A DNA stretch of 55,608 nucleotides. Origin: CAVOJV01 sp963696325. GTDB taxonomy: Bacteria > Pseudomonadota > Gammaproteobacteria > Competibacterales > Competibacteraceae. Of the stretch, positions 9,388-19,229 are shown one piece after another. Each line of letters starts with the position of its first letter. Position 1 is the stretch's first letter. The notes below the pieces were generated by a model that did no database searches, was not told where the DNA came from, and saw only the letters and a program-made list of their open reading frames with translations. Position numbers and translations under genes: made by a program. The stretch is from contig CAVOJV010000066.1 in NCBI GenBank assembly GCA_963696325.1, positions 1-55,608 on the forward strand. Reading direction: 5' to 3'.

Positions 9388-10148
9388 GCCCAGTATTCGA
9401 CGCCTATGCTGCTTATTACGATCTGCTCTACCGGGATAAGGATTACGCGGGAGAAGCGACTTTCGTGGGTGATTTGCTTCACCAGTATGGGGTAACGAGT
9501 GGGAGTCTGCTTGAACTGGGGTGCGGCACGGGTAAGCATGCAGAATATCTGGCCCGTTTGGGCTATGGCATCCATGGCGTGGACATGAGTACAGCCATGA
9601 TTGAATCCGCCCGTTCGCGCATTCCAACTGAACTTAAAGAGCAGCTTTCATTCGAGGTGGGGGATGTGCGGTCTGTGCGGGTTGATTGTAAATTTGACGC
9701 GGTAATCTCTCTCTTTCACGTGGCTAGCTATCAAACCGGCAACCGCGATATTTCCGCGATGTTCGCGACGGCGGCTGAGCATCTTAACCCCGGTGGTCTA
9801 TTTATTTTCGATTTCTGGTATGGTCCCGCAGTGCTAACAGACCGGCCTGCGGTGCGGGTCAAGCGCATGGCAAGCGATTTGTTCGATGTATTGCGAGTTG
9901 CCGAACCGGTCATGCAACCCAACAATAATATTGTCGAGGTCAATTACATCGTTCTTGTATTTAATCATTCAGATCAGCGTGTGGAACGGATTAATGAAAC
10001 CCATCGTATGCGTTATTTTTTCTCACCCGAATTGCGTTTCTTACTCGAACATACGGGATTCAATGTTTGCGCTGAAGTAGAATGGATGACTGGGATGACA
10101 ATGGGGTTTGACACATGGTCAGGGGTTATTGTTGTGATTAAGCAATAA
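9384..10148 (+). CDS. Class I SAM-dependent methyltransferase
   Basis: Predicted methyltransferase of 254 residues. Motif I is LLELGCGTG at 42-50, followed by the acidic GVDMSTAMIE and by VGDVRSV near the adenine pocket. The GTG start is set by the four-base overlap with the aminotransferase stop. N-methylation of the amino sugar made by that enzyme is an attractive guess. I cannot exclude O-methylation or another substrate. Confidence 0.75.
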   Translation: MSPVFDAYAAYYDLLYRDKDYAGEATFVGDLLHQYGVTSGSLLELGCGTGKHAEYLARLGYGIHGVDMSTAMIESARSRIPTELKEQLSFEVGDVRSVRVDCKFDAVISLFHVASYQTGNRDISAMFATAAEHLNPGGLFIFDFWYGPAVLTDRPAVRVKRMASDLFDVLRVAEPVMQPNNNIVEVNYIVLVFNHSDQRVERINETHRMRYFFSPELRFLLEHTGFNVCAEVEWMTGMTMGFDTWSGVIVVIKQ

Positions 10149-10159
10149 ATGTGTATTTT

Positions 10160-11368
10160 ATGTCAGAACGAATCAATAAAAACTTGTCAAGATTACTGAT
10201 AATACATCCGGAAGGTAATTTGGCTAATAATCCAAGCCTTAAAGCATTTGTTGATTTTTTTGGTGAGCGCGGTGTGCAATTTGATGTGCGTGTAAGGAGG
10301 AGAAAGTCTGTCAAATATCCGGAAATTAGCAACGTAAAGTGGAGGCTAGATGGGTATTTATTTGACAAGTTAAAATTATTGGTAATTAATGTTTTTTGCT
10401 CTCGCATACTTACTAATCTTGTCATTTTTTCTCAGTGGATTTTCAGGAAGAAAAAAAAATATGATTTGATAATTGGGGTAGACCGACAGGGTATCATTGA
10501 AGCCTATTCTTTTTCACGGTTGCTCTCGGTGCCCTATTGCTTGTTCTCGTTTGAAATTATGTTTGAAGCCGAGACCTCGAAAACGTATAAAGAGCTTGAA
10601 AGATATGCCTCAAAAAACTGTTCTCTTTGGATTGTGCAGGATGAAGTTCGTGCGAACAAATTGGCTGAACAGAATGGTTTGAAAATAGAAAATTCTTTTT
10701 TTCTACCTATTGGTGCGAGAGGGATTGGGAAACAGTCAAAAATCAGGCTACGAGATCGTCTCGGTGTAACCAGGGAGAAACGTGTGGCGATAGCGCTTGG
10801 GTCTATATCGAAGTGGACCATGATTGGAGATATAATAGCTACTTTGTCTGATTGGCCAAATGACTGGGCGCTAATTGTTCACGACCGTTATGGAGTAACT
10901 TGGGATAGCCTCAAGAAACTTGGAATTGACTGGAGCCACTTTAGTGGAAAAAGTTTGTTCATTAGTGATCAAGCTTCAGAAGTTGTTGATGATATGGGCC
11001 AAATATTGGCGGGAATTGATTTGGGTATCGCGTTCTACCAGCCTATCGATGGTGACCCAAATTTGGGTAATAACGTGAGGTTCTTGGGTAAAGCTTCAGG
11101 AAAAATAGCAACCTATCTAAGATATAGTATTCCTGTAATAACAAATGAAATTGGAGAGATGGCGTCAGATATCCAAAAATATGAATTGGGCGTGGTTGTT
11201 GAGAAAGTAAGTATGCTTCCCGGTATTCTTAAGGGATTCGATTACAACCGCTTTTCTAATAACTGTACCAGCTATTTTATTAATAACTTGGACTTCAATA
11301 TTTATGGGCAAAAGTTGTATGAAAAATTGATTGAGTTTTCTCAAGATGCTGTCGTTACAGAGAATTAA
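10160..11368 (+). CDS. Putative glycosyltransferase (GT-B-like), AT-rich
   Basis: Protein of 402 residues from ATG 10160; a GTG at 10151 is an alternative. The N-terminal half has LLIIHPEGNLANNPSLKAF and YDLIIGVDRQGIIEAYSFS. The C-terminal half has RVAIALGSISKW and GVVVEKV near the end, fitting a two-domain GT-B fold of the type found in O-antigen clusters. No clear E-x7-E motif is visible, so the family is uncertain. Its A+T content is far above that of the genes just upstream, pointing to separate acquisition. It is uninterrupted, unlike most of the locus. Confidence 0.55.
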   Translation: MSERINKNLSRLLIIHPEGNLANNPSLKAFVDFFGERGVQFDVRVRRRKSVKYPEISNVKWRLDGYLFDKLKLLVINVFCSRILTNLVIFSQWIFRKKKKYDLIIGVDRQGIIEAYSFSRLLSVPYCLFSFEIMFEAETSKTYKELERYASKNCSLWIVQDEVRANKLAEQNGLKIENSFFLPIGARGIGKQSKIRLRDRLGVTREKRVAIALGSISKWTMIGDIIATLSDWPNDWALIVHDRYGVTWDSLKKLGIDWSHFSGKSLFISDQASEVVDDMGQILAGIDLGIAFYQPIDGDPNLGNNVRFLGKASGKIATYLRYSIPVITNEIGEMASDIQKYELGVVVEKVSMLPGILKGFDYNRFSNNCTSYFINNLDFNIYGQKLYEKLIEFSQDAVVTEN

Positions 11369-11664
11369 AGATCTGCCCACTTATTGCATCTACTCACAAA
11401 ATCAAAATCGTGCCATCTGTCTTTTACGAAATCATAATCGCGCAATCCCAAGCCAGTTCGCGCACTCAATAGGCGTACCAACCTGTTGGCTACACTTGGC
11501 CAAGCCCATTACGGCACCGAAACCGTTGCCCTTGGCGTAATGCCTCGTTTCTCGGTACGCGGGGTAGGGCGGCGTAAACGCCGTCCGTCAGGAGGTGGTG
11601 CGAGCAATCCGCTACGCTGTGGTTAAACTAACGGTTGTGCGTTGACTGGATTGAGGTGGTTTTA
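11369..11664. other. Gap without recognisable gene
   Basis: About 300 bases between the glycosyltransferase and the DUF29 remnant. I see no convincing coding frame. A short GC hairpin (GGCGGCG-TAAA-CGCCGTC) lies near 11569-11586. The stretch may be decayed coding sequence. Confidence 0.4.
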
Positions 11665-12111
11665 ATGGAAACCCTGTATGAACGTGATCTGTACGCATGG
11701 GCAATGCGAAATGCGGCCCTGCTGCGCGCGGGGCGATTGGGAGGAGATCGATCGCATGAACATCGCCGAGGAATTGGAAAGCATGGGACGGAGTGAGCGG
11801 CGGGCGCTGGGGAGTCGGTTGGCGGTGTTGCTGATGCATTTGTTGAAGTGGCGCTATCAGCCGGAGCGGCGTGGTCGGAGTTCGCGGGCGACGATTAAGG
11901 AGCAGCAGCGGCAGGTAAGCTCGGTTGCTGGTCGATAATCCGAGCCTGCGTCCCGAATTGCCGAACGCTGATGGCGGATGCCTACATCGACGCCGTATTG
12001 ATGGCGATTGCCGAGACGGGTTTGGATGAAGCGACGTTTCCGGCGACCTGTTTGTTCGAGCTGGAGCAGATCATGGGCGAGAGCGACAATTGGGATTGTG
12101 TTCTCAAATAA
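11665..12111 (+). pseudogene. DUF29-family gene, frameshifted
   Basis: Starts METLYERDLYAWAMRNAALL, the standard opening of DUF29 proteins. After a shift near 11740 it continues DRMNIAEELESMGRSERRAL and LLMHLLKWRYQPERRG. A further shift near 11925 leads to DAYIDAVLMAIAETGLDEAT and FELEQIMGE, after which the normal end is lost. Function of the family is unknown to me. DUF29 copies are often multicopy in genomes rich in mobile DNA. Confidence 0.75.
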
Positions 12112-12195
12112 CCTTCGCATCTGCTGAATTGCAAGTATTTGTATTTGAAGAAAATAGGATTTTTCCTCTTCGCATTCTGACTTGCACAATGGTCG

Positions 12196-12490
12196 ATGAG
12201 ACTCACACCCCAGCAGATCGAAATCATCCGCCACGCCGCCGAGGAAGCCTTCGGACCGAATACGCGGGTTCTACTTTTTGGCTCCCGCGTCGACGACAGC
12301 AAGCGGGGTGGCGATATCGATCTTTTGATAAGTCCGGCAAATGCTGACCAAGCGCTCGTTCGCAAGCTACGGTTTCTGGTCCTGCTCGAGCGCCAGTTGG
12401 GCGAACGCAAGATCGATGTGGTCATGGAATCTCCCAATGATCTGCCGCCCCATCGTTCAGGTTGCCCGTGCAACCGGAGTCGAACTATGA
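12196..12490 (+). pseudogene. Second MNT nucleotidyltransferase (antitoxin), 3' frameshift
   Basis: Paralogue of the gene at 6216. It opens MRLTPQQIEIIRHAAEEAFG and keeps LLFGSRVDD and RGGDIDLLI. Near 12440 a shift replaces the expected end (RPIVQVARATGVEL, still readable in another frame up to the TGA at 12488) with an out-of-frame tail that runs on into the next gene. The original ATGA overlap with the HEPN start at 12487 can still be seen. Confidence 0.75.
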
Positions 12491-12637
12491 GCCGCACCCC
12501 GGAAATGCTCGCTCTCCAACAGGTCGTTGCCACCTGCCGGACGCACCACCAGGCACTGGGGGAGGCGCTGGAAGACCTGCGCCAGCGCGCCCTGAATGCC
12601 GCGGAACTGGAGCGTTGAGCAAGGAGAATCGCCGCCT
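12487..12637 (+). pseudogene. 5' remnant of a HEPN/HepT-like toxin
   Basis: Starts MSRTPEMLALQQVVATCRTH right after the MNT gene. It is open for 43 codons, and after a shift reads LSKENRRL before similarity ends near 12637. The catalytic RX4HXY part is missing, so this second module is dead. Confidence 0.6.
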
Positions 12638-12642
12638 GGTTG

Positions 12643-13546
12643 TTAGGGACGCCCCTGCTTTCGTTTGCCCGCCAGAAGAAACAGTGTTCTCTTGATCAGA
12701 TAAACCGCTACGTAGCGTCCGGTATAGAGCGCTACCCCAAGCGGATAGAGGCTCGGTATCGGGTAGTGCTTGCGGAACAGCGCGGCGACATCCCGCAGAT
12801 TCCGGTGCGAGCGGATGCTACGCAGAGAATGTAGAAACTCGGCAATACTCAGCGTGCCGGGGTTATCCGCCAGCGTGGTGCGCGTATTGTCGATATCCAC
12901 GAAGGCGCGAGTCGCGACGTACAGGGGAATGTCATGCCGGCGGGCGCGTAGATAGAAATCATGATCGGATCCGTAATGGGGTAATTGCTCTTCATCGAAG
13001 AGCCCCAGTAGCGTAAACACTGAAGACGGAATGATAACTCCTCGGCCACCAATGATAAGCTTTACCGGCAGTAGCTCCCTGGCCTTCATGACTGCTGTCA
13101 ACCGCTGGGGACCAGGGATGGTAGGAAAGCCGAGCAGGAATCGGCTATGTGGGCTGATGCAGGTTATCTGGCCAGATTGCCAGTCCCGCTGCACCGGTGC
13201 AATGATGGCCTGCGGGTGTGCAAGCGCCTGCTCTACCAGCGTGCCGATAGCTTCCCGCGTCACATAGCAGTCGTTATTCAGCAGCATGACCCTATCCGCC
13301 CCACGGTCCAGCGCGGAGCGGATACCCAAATTGGTGGCGCCGGTCCACCAAAGTTCCGACGATCCGGAAATCCGGATGACTTCGGGGAAATTCGCTGCCA
13401 GTCCGGTGTAGGTCTCGTCGGTCGTCCCGTGGTCTACCATCAGAACAGTGAAATCGCGGTATCGGCTGGCGCGCAGCGCCTCCAGGCACCGGCGGGTTTG
13501 AGCGTAGCCGTTGAAGTCGGTGATCGATGAGGTAGAGTTTGTTCAC
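12643..13546 (-). pseudogene. Glycosyltransferase family 2, frameshift near start
   Basis: Reads MNKLYLI from GTG 13546, then loses frame near 13527 and continues TDFNGYAQTRRCLEALRAS into a long open frame. That frame has VDHGTTD, GATNLGIRSAL and the metal-binding LLNNDCYV, as in rhamnosyltransferase-like GT2 enzymes. The start overlaps the stop of the next gene upstream (GTGA), so it is last in a four-gene minus-strand operon. If translation could begin at ATG 13440, only the first strand of the fold would be lost, and activity would be unlikely. Confidence 0.75.
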
Positions 13547-14537
13547 TGCAGTGTGAGCAGCCTATTGTAAACAGCCAGATACTGATCGATTGCTGCATCT
13601 ACTCCGCTAAAATTGCCAACGGCCCATTTTCTCTGCGTCGATACTCATCCTTCTCCACAGGGGTGGGAGCGTCACGAGAGCCTTCGAGCTGCCTCAACAA
13701 ACGCATCGACATCATCGGCTGGACACAAGGGAAACCAATTTTACCAAGTGTTCTAGCGACCTCTGGTAGCGAAGAGCAGTTCGTCGTAATGACCGGACAA
13801 TCCGCAAGGCTAACGCTTCCAGCAGCGACCAGCGGCAAACCCTCCATGCGGCTGGGGAGCAGCAGAGCATCTAGCCTCGCCAAACCATTGCCTTAACGTT
13901 TCCGGTTGCGATGTCCATCCAAGAGGAATCATGTTGAATTCGGAAGTTTCTCCCGCGCGGGCGGTGTTCCGGTGAAGCGCAGTTCAAACTCGCCACCAGG
14001 TTTCTCCATGATTCCAGGCAGCAGGTCAGCACCCTTTCTCCGCGTCAGGTTACCGACGAACAGCAGACAGAAGGGGCGATGGGGTCCATGCCGAACAATC
14101 GGGGCTGAACTGTTCCACATTGATCCAGTTATCGGATAACGATGATGTCCTCGCGCACCGAAAACTACCATGGTCTGTCGGGTCGTGTAATGGCTGACCG
14201 CCGTCACTGCGTTGGCTCTGTGAATTGTTGCCACACTCAAGGTGCTTGATCCACCAACGGTGATAAAGTGGCTGGGAGCAGACTCTTATACGGTTCCAGC
14301 GGCGGGATCATGTACGCAGCCATGCACGGTGACAACGAGTGGCAGTCCAGTTGGAATAAAGCGGGTATGCAGCCAGGAATTGACGTGAACCACATTGGCC
14401 CAGACCGGCGGCTTTGGGACGGCTACGGTCCACGGCGCATACTCCGCGTGATGGGGCAGCCAAGTGATTTGGCGCGACGGAAGACCGCGTCGGGTAAGGG
14501 ATTCCACAGACGAAGGTGAATTTAACTTATCGGGCTA
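13543..14537 (-). pseudogene. Glycosyltransferase family 4, multiple frameshifts
   Basis: Pieces in three frames assemble into a GT-B enzyme. They are an N-terminal FTFVCGIPYPTRSSVAPNHL followed by NVVHVNSWLHTRFIPTG, a central VTAVSHYTTRQ and LLFVGNLTRRKGADLLPGIM, and a C-terminal DALLLPSRMEGLPLVAAG. The end GVDAAIDQYLAVYNRLLTLQ runs to a TGA at 13543-13545. The exact start is not certain. At least three shifts are needed, so the gene is dead as written. Confidence 0.7.
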
Positions 14538-14623
14538 TCTCATTACCCACAATTAGACAGAACCCGTCCCGGCGCGTATCGCGGGGAACCAAACTCCTGG
14601 CAGTTGTGGCATGGGACCTCCGA

Positions 14624-15363
14624 TCAAGCCTGCCTACGCAGTTGGAAGATGAGGGTGGGGGACCATGGAGAAAGGCGCGTGAGCAGCCACGGGGGGAAAC
14701 GGGCAAAGGTCCGGAGAAGCCTCGGAGCGGCTTCCAGCGCAAGCAGTTCGCGAACTGCGGGCGCGACCAAGCTTTCAGCGACCAATCCAGCTTCGGCGAA
14801 AAGCCGTGCAAACTCCCGCGCGGAAAGTGGATTGCAATCGTACTGCTTGCCCTTGCCGCTCATCCGCAGATAGGGGATCTCATTTTCTTCGGCAACCAGC
14901 TCAGAAACGGCAAGTGATAGTGTGGCTCTACAGGTGCCCAGCGGTTGGGCGCCGCAAGATAGCCGCTACCGCTATGGGTCATCACCCGTGCGATTTCAAC
15001 CAGGTGGAGGACCTGGGCATCTCTGTCGCCGACGTGCTCGATGACGTGATTGCTGATGACCAGGTCGAAGCTCCCAGCATCGAAGGGAAGTTCGCAGCCG
15101 CGAACGAGGCTGAAGTGATAGCCTTCCTTGGTGATGCGCTGATCATTCACGTCCACCGCGTAAACTTCACACCCAGGATTTGCCAGGTTCGCGAAGTAGT
15201 TCGCGATCACGCCCGAACCACAGCCTATTTCAAGAACGCGTAGTGGGCCGGCAAGGCGGTCGAGTCGGAGCAGGCGACTTATTTTTTCAGCCTTTCGCAT
15301 ACGCGAAGATGGGTCGAGCGAGGCATGAGGAGACCTTGCCGATTGGTTTTGCTCAACGCTCAT
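14624..15363 (-). pseudogene. SAM-dependent methyltransferase, one frameshift
   Basis: ATG 15363 opens MSVEQNQSARSP. Motif I is VLEIGCGSGVIANYF, with EVYAVDVND and the later NHVIEHVGDRD typical of class I enzymes. The frame breaks near 14865 after FLSWLPKKMRSP and continues as GKGKQYDCNPLSAREFARLF to the stop at 14624. The start overlaps the end of the upstream glycosyltransferase by 11 bases. Confidence 0.75.
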
Positions 15364-16571
15364 GGCCTTGTCCGATGGAGCCGAGTAAGGTTGCGTAACG
15401 TGACGCGATACTTTGCCAGTCGAAGCTCTGCTGCAAACGTTCCCGCAGTTCTCGCGCCTTTGACCTTGCTTGTTCCGGCGCGGCAAGCGCGGCAGTGATG
15501 CGGGCGGCCAGTTCGGCGACATTGCCCGGCGGAGCAAGTGCGGCTGCATCGGTTTTCGGGTCAAGCAGGTCAAGGACGGCGGGTAGCGCGCTGACGACGA
15601 CCGGACAGCCGCAGGCGATGGCTTCAACGGTTACAAGCCCCAGCCCCTCTCGGTCGCCATCGGCAGCTTGGACAAATGGGGCAACGAAGACCGCCGCGCG
15701 CCGATACAAAGCGGGCAGTTCCGCCTGAGCGAGTGCGCCGAGAAAATGAACCTGGTGGGCGATGCCCAAGGCTTCGGCTTGAGCGCGCCGCTCACCTGCT
15801 TCCGGCCCGAATCCCACCACCGTCAGGAAAGCCGAGGGGTGACGGGCGATGATCTCCGGCATGGCGGCGAGCAAATGCCGTAGCCCCTTCTTTTCCACCA
15901 GTCGCCCGACAAACAGGATTTCATCGCGCGAGCGGGGCAGATCCGGCGTGGGGGTAAAACGCTGCGTGAGGTCCACGCCCATCGGTTGCACGCTCACCTT
16001 ATCCAGGGATACGCCGATGCGCGCCAGTTCGTCTTTCATCGCCTGGCTGACGACCGTCAACGCAGCGGCGCGACGGGCGACGAAGCGCTTCAAAGCCGTC
16101 AGAGGGCGGGCGCGCAGGGCGAACAGGTCAGCTCCGTGCGAAGTCACCAGGAAGGGTGGCGTGCGGCGATCCAGCAGGCCAAGCAGCGCCACGACCAAAC
16201 CTTGCGGCAGCAGCCAGTGGGCGTGAATCACATCCGGGCGCCAGCGATGAATCTCGCGCCAGGTGCGCCAGAACAAGCCCAGCAGAAAAAACGGTACGAG
16301 CAACCATTTCCACGGCTGGCGTTTGAGATTGTTGACGATGCCCCCGTCGTTGACCAGGGTTTCAAGCCTGCTTGGCGCGTAGCGGTAGCGCACCACCTCG
16401 ACGCCTTCAAGAGTTTCTTGCGCCGTCGCGCCCTGCGCATGGGGGCACAGGACGCGGACTTCAAACTGGTGTCGTCAGCCTTTTCGCCAGTTCATGCACG
16501 AAGCCCGGCTCCGGGTCGCCCAGCCAGCGTGGATAAGTTGATGAGAGGATTAATAGTTTTTTACGGCTCAC
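15353..16571 (-). pseudogene. Glycosyltransferase family 4, frameshift in N-terminal part
   Basis: GTG 16571 opens VSRKKLLILSSTYPRWLGDP, the usual GT4 start. The frame is lost near 16470, and the remaining 347 residues are open from 16396. They carry PDVIHAHWLLPQG, VTSHGADLF, VSQAMKDEL, EILFVGRLVEKKGL and the donor-binding DREGLGLVTVEAIACGCPVV (E-x7-E). The C-terminal two thirds is well preserved. The start overlaps the end of the DUF2887 fragment by 11 bases. Confidence 0.8.
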
Positions 16572-16584
16572 GCATTCCCCTCAT
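16558..16584 (+). repeat. 27-bp inverted repeat, left copy
   Basis: Perfect reverse complement of bases 18540-18566. On the minus strand it covers the last codons of the DUF2887 fragment and the start codon of the GT4 gene. The two copies enclose about 2 kb of inserted or rearranged genes. Confidence 0.8.
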
Positions 16585-16998
16585 GCCCTGGGTCTTTATC
16601 TGAGGTAACCGGTAGACCAGGATCGTCTCGATCAGGTCCAGCCACTCCGTCGCTGGCAGCGTCCTGGTCGCGCCCGGATCTCGAACCCGCTGCGCCAGAT
16701 CGGCCGCCCGCTGGCCCACCGCCGCCGGGGCCAGGATTACCAATTGTAGCAGTTGCAGCCCCACTGTCGGGGCCGGCCACTCCCGCCAATCCTCCAAATA
16801 GACCCGATGAATTTCCGGCAGCCTCAACAATGAATCATACCGTTCGTCCGGCCGCTCCACCTCGCGGTCCGGATAGACCACCACCGCCCGCCACCGCCCG
16901 CGCGGCGTCGCCCGGTACAGGTACAGAAACATTTTCGAAAACAGCCGCCCGTAAAACTTCTCGTCGGGCTGGCCGGCGGAGGCGCTGGAGCATCTCAT
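16561..16998 (-). pseudogene. DUF2887/Rpn-like protein, N-terminally truncated
   Basis: Open frame of 145 residues with GQPDEKFYGRLFSKMFLYL and VVVYPDREVE, the middle and C-terminal parts of DUF2887 proteins (a PD-(D/E)XK-related family of unknown role). The domain start with its first catalytic residue is missing upstream of 16998. The stop TAA lies inside the next gene's start region. Confidence 0.6.
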
Positions 16999-17125
16999 GA
17001 CCGTTCAACAAGTTTTCCAGCGTAACCGGCAGGCGCTATCGCGCCCCGGAAAAATGGATTTCGCCACCGAAATTACCCGCCTGGAACAAACCCTGCGGGA
17101 AAATCTCCAGAAAAACCCTGAGTGA
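16997..17125 (+). CDS. Small ORF, unrecognised
   Basis: Encodes 42 residues beginning MTVQQVFQRNRQALSRPGKM, with a charged, probably helical C-terminus (EITRLEQTLRENLQ). It lies opposite the truncated 5' end of the DUF2887 fragment and may be the tail of another broken gene. No family recognised. Confidence 0.25.
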   Translation: MTVQQVFQRNRQALSRPGKMDFATEITRLEQTLRENLQKNPE

Positions 17126-17181
17126 TGATTGCGGACCCGATTGTGTAGTATTGTTATCCGGAAGCATCGAACTGTCCACCC

Positions 17182-17460
17182 ATGACCCAGCCCACGACCG
17201 TCATCCTCCCCGCCAAGCGCGAAGCCACCAACCTGGAGGCGCTGCTGCCGCGCCGCCGGCAAGCCTGCCCCGAGGCGGAAATCCTGGTGGTGGACGACGG
17301 TTCCGACGACGACCCCGCCAGGATTTGCGCCCAGCAGGGGGTCTGGCGGCTGGCGCATCCTTACTCCATGGGCAATGGCGCGGCGATCAAGACTGGCGCG
17401 CGCCACGCTAGCAGTGGCATTCTGGTCTTCATGGACGCCGGCGGCCAGCACGAGTTAAGG
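17182..17460 (+). pseudogene. 5' fragment of a family 2 glycosyltransferase
   Basis: Open frame starting MTQPTTVILPAKREATNLEA with ILVVDDGSDD and GNGAAIKTGARHASSGILVF, followed by MDAGGQH. This is the N-terminal 90 residues of a dolichyl-phosphate-mannose-synthase-like enzyme. Similarity stops just after the metal-binding motif, where the DUF3782-type gene region begins. The central aspartate pattern reads DAGGQH rather than DADGQH. Confidence 0.75.
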
Positions 17461-17499
17461 CGAAGGCGTGAGCATTAACCTGGACGGATGGGGGTGGCA

Positions 17500-18326
17500 A
17501 TGAATACGGAATCCTTGAAAGAAGCGATCAAACGGGAACTGCCGGGTTGGCTGCGGGACGACCCGGACTTCCGCGCCTACATTCTGGACCTGACGCGGCG
17601 CGAATACGCCGCCCGCGCGGAGACCCAAGACCGGTTTTACGACCTCCTGGCCGAATTGCGCCGCGACCGGGAAGACAAGCCCGCAAGTGGGACGAGCAAA
17701 ACCGTAAGTGGGAAGAACAAACCCCCAAGTGGGACGAGCAAAACCGCAAGTGGGACGAGCAGCAAAACCGCAAGTGGGAAGCGAACCAGGCGGAACAGCG
17801 TGAAGAGTTCAATAAACTCTACGAACAATTGAACCGCGACCGGGAAGAACAATACCGCAAGTGGGAAGCGAACCAAGTGGAACTGCGGCGGCTTCACGAA
17901 GAGATCATGGCCCAGGCCAAAAAGTACGACCGGTCCATCGGCGCCCTGGGCGCGCGCTGGGGTCTGCAATCGGAAAAAGCGTTCCGTGATGCCCTGGCCG
18001 GGATTCTGGAAGAGAACTTCGGCGTACAGGTGATCAACGTCAACGAATACGACGACCGGGGCGTGGTGTTCGGCCGACCCGACCAAGTGGACCTGGACGT
18101 GATCATCCAGAACGGGCTGCTGCTGATCTGCGAGCTGAAATCGTCCATCGACAAGGCCGGAATGTATATTTTCGAACGCAAGGCGCGGTTCTATGAGGAC
18201 CGCCACCAGCGCAAGGCCGATCGCTTGATCGTGATCTCACCGATGATCGATGCCCGGGCACAGAAGGTGGCGGAGCGGCTGGGGATCGAAACCTATGGCG
18301 ACTCGACTGAGGTTGAAGCATTGTAA
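17500..18326 (+). pseudogene. DUF3782/PD-(D/E)XK nuclease-like protein, one frameshift
   Basis: ATG 17500 starts MNTESLKEAIKRELPGWLRD. Near 17683 the frame changes, and the second frame carries a coiled region of repeated KWDEQNRKWEEQ-type units. The nuclease-like end follows: GLQSEKAFRDAL, then VDLDVIIQNGLLLICELKSS, where D...ExK fits a PD-(D/E)XK active site. DUF3782 proteins have this helical-plus-nuclease layout; their role is unknown. The shift lies at the edge of the repeat array, where slippage is likely. Confidence 0.7.
17684..17792 (+). repeat. In-gene tandem repeats of about 21 bases
   Basis: Units built on AAGTGGGACGAGCAAAACCG recur about five times with small changes, and one unit has an extra three bases. 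They encode heptad-like KWDEQNR repeats. A further isolated unit lies at 17856-17875. Confidence 0.75.
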
Positions 18327-18336
18327 GGGGGGTCGG

Positions 18337-18563
18337 CGATGAGTGAATGCTCCACCCTGGAAATGATCGGAAGCGGCGGAAGACCGGTCATGGGCGGAAT
18401 TGCAACCGTATAAGGAGCAACAAGTCATGCGCTACGTGACCAGTGGCAAGCTTGGGAAGATCAACAGCAGTGCCGACGCGCGACGATGCTGGAGATGCTG
18501 AGTCGAGGATTACGGCGCTGTTGGACATAGACTCGGGGTATGAGGGGAATGCGTGAGCCGTAA
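18337..18563 (+). pseudogene. Rpn-family remnant
   Basis: One frame reads EDRSWAELQPYKEQQVMRYV followed by TSG, the segment common just after the nuclease domain of Rpn/DUF4351-type proteins. It then decays and ends GMRGMREP within the 27-bp inverted repeat. No catalytic part is left. Confidence 0.5.
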
Positions 18564-18566
18564 AAA
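18540..18566 (+). repeat. 27-bp inverted repeat, right copy
   Basis: Reverse complement of 16558-16584 without mismatch. It lies between the Rpn remnant and the 3' end of the Uma2 remnant. Confidence 0.8.
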
Positions 18567-18569
18567 TCC

Positions 18570-19150
18570 TTAAAACAAGTCCGTTATGTCTATCGCCGCT
18601 TCCGGCAACCGGTTCGGGGCCAGTAAACCCGACCCGCAAAACGTCTACCTGCCGGTAAGTGCCTTCATCCGGATTGCGGTAAATTTCCACATGGCGCTGA
18701 TTTAAATCCAACAGCCAAAGCTCCAGTATCCCGTGGCGCGCATACAGAGGGATTTTTACCGTCCGATCATAGCGCGCGGTCGTATCCGCCACCTCGATCA
18801 GCAGCATGATAGCGTCTGCTTGGGGGTGCGCATCCCGGTAGCGATGCGGTTGTGGACGCACGATGGCGATGTCTGGCTGCAGCTCCGAGTGATTATCCAG
18901 CGCGTGATGGGATTCTGAAGTCGAACGATGGCGGTTTTCCCTAGGGCCAGCACCAGCATCTGATTCAGAGTATCCACGGTCGGCGCATGCAGACTTCCAA
19001 TTGGCGCCCTCTCAAGCAGTTCTCCCTCGACCAATTCGACCCGCGCATTGTCGGTGAAAATCCCGATGTCGCCCAACTTATGGAAGTCATCCACCGTTAG
19101 CCGATAACGTGGAAAATCCGCTGGAATAACGTGTTGAAACCTGATTTAGC
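18570..19150 (-). pseudogene. Uma2-family (DUF820) nuclease-like gene, decayed
   Basis: Reads DFPRYRLTVDDFHKLGDIGI and ELVEGELLERAPIGSLHA near the 5' end. After a shift near 18880 it reads ADAIMLLIEVADTTARYDRT and VKIPLYARHGILELWLLDL. A last shift near 18625 leads to PEAAIDITDLF and the stop at 18570. The family's ExE..K-type site (LIEVAD) remains but the start codon is not found. Uma2 genes are often multicopy and of unknown role. Confidence 0.75.
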
Positions 19151-19229
19151 TCCGTGACCCGTTACGCGCCCTGGCAAATTCGCTGTGCATTTCAGCGATA
19201 TTGAAGACGAATCAGGTGTGGATCGACTG

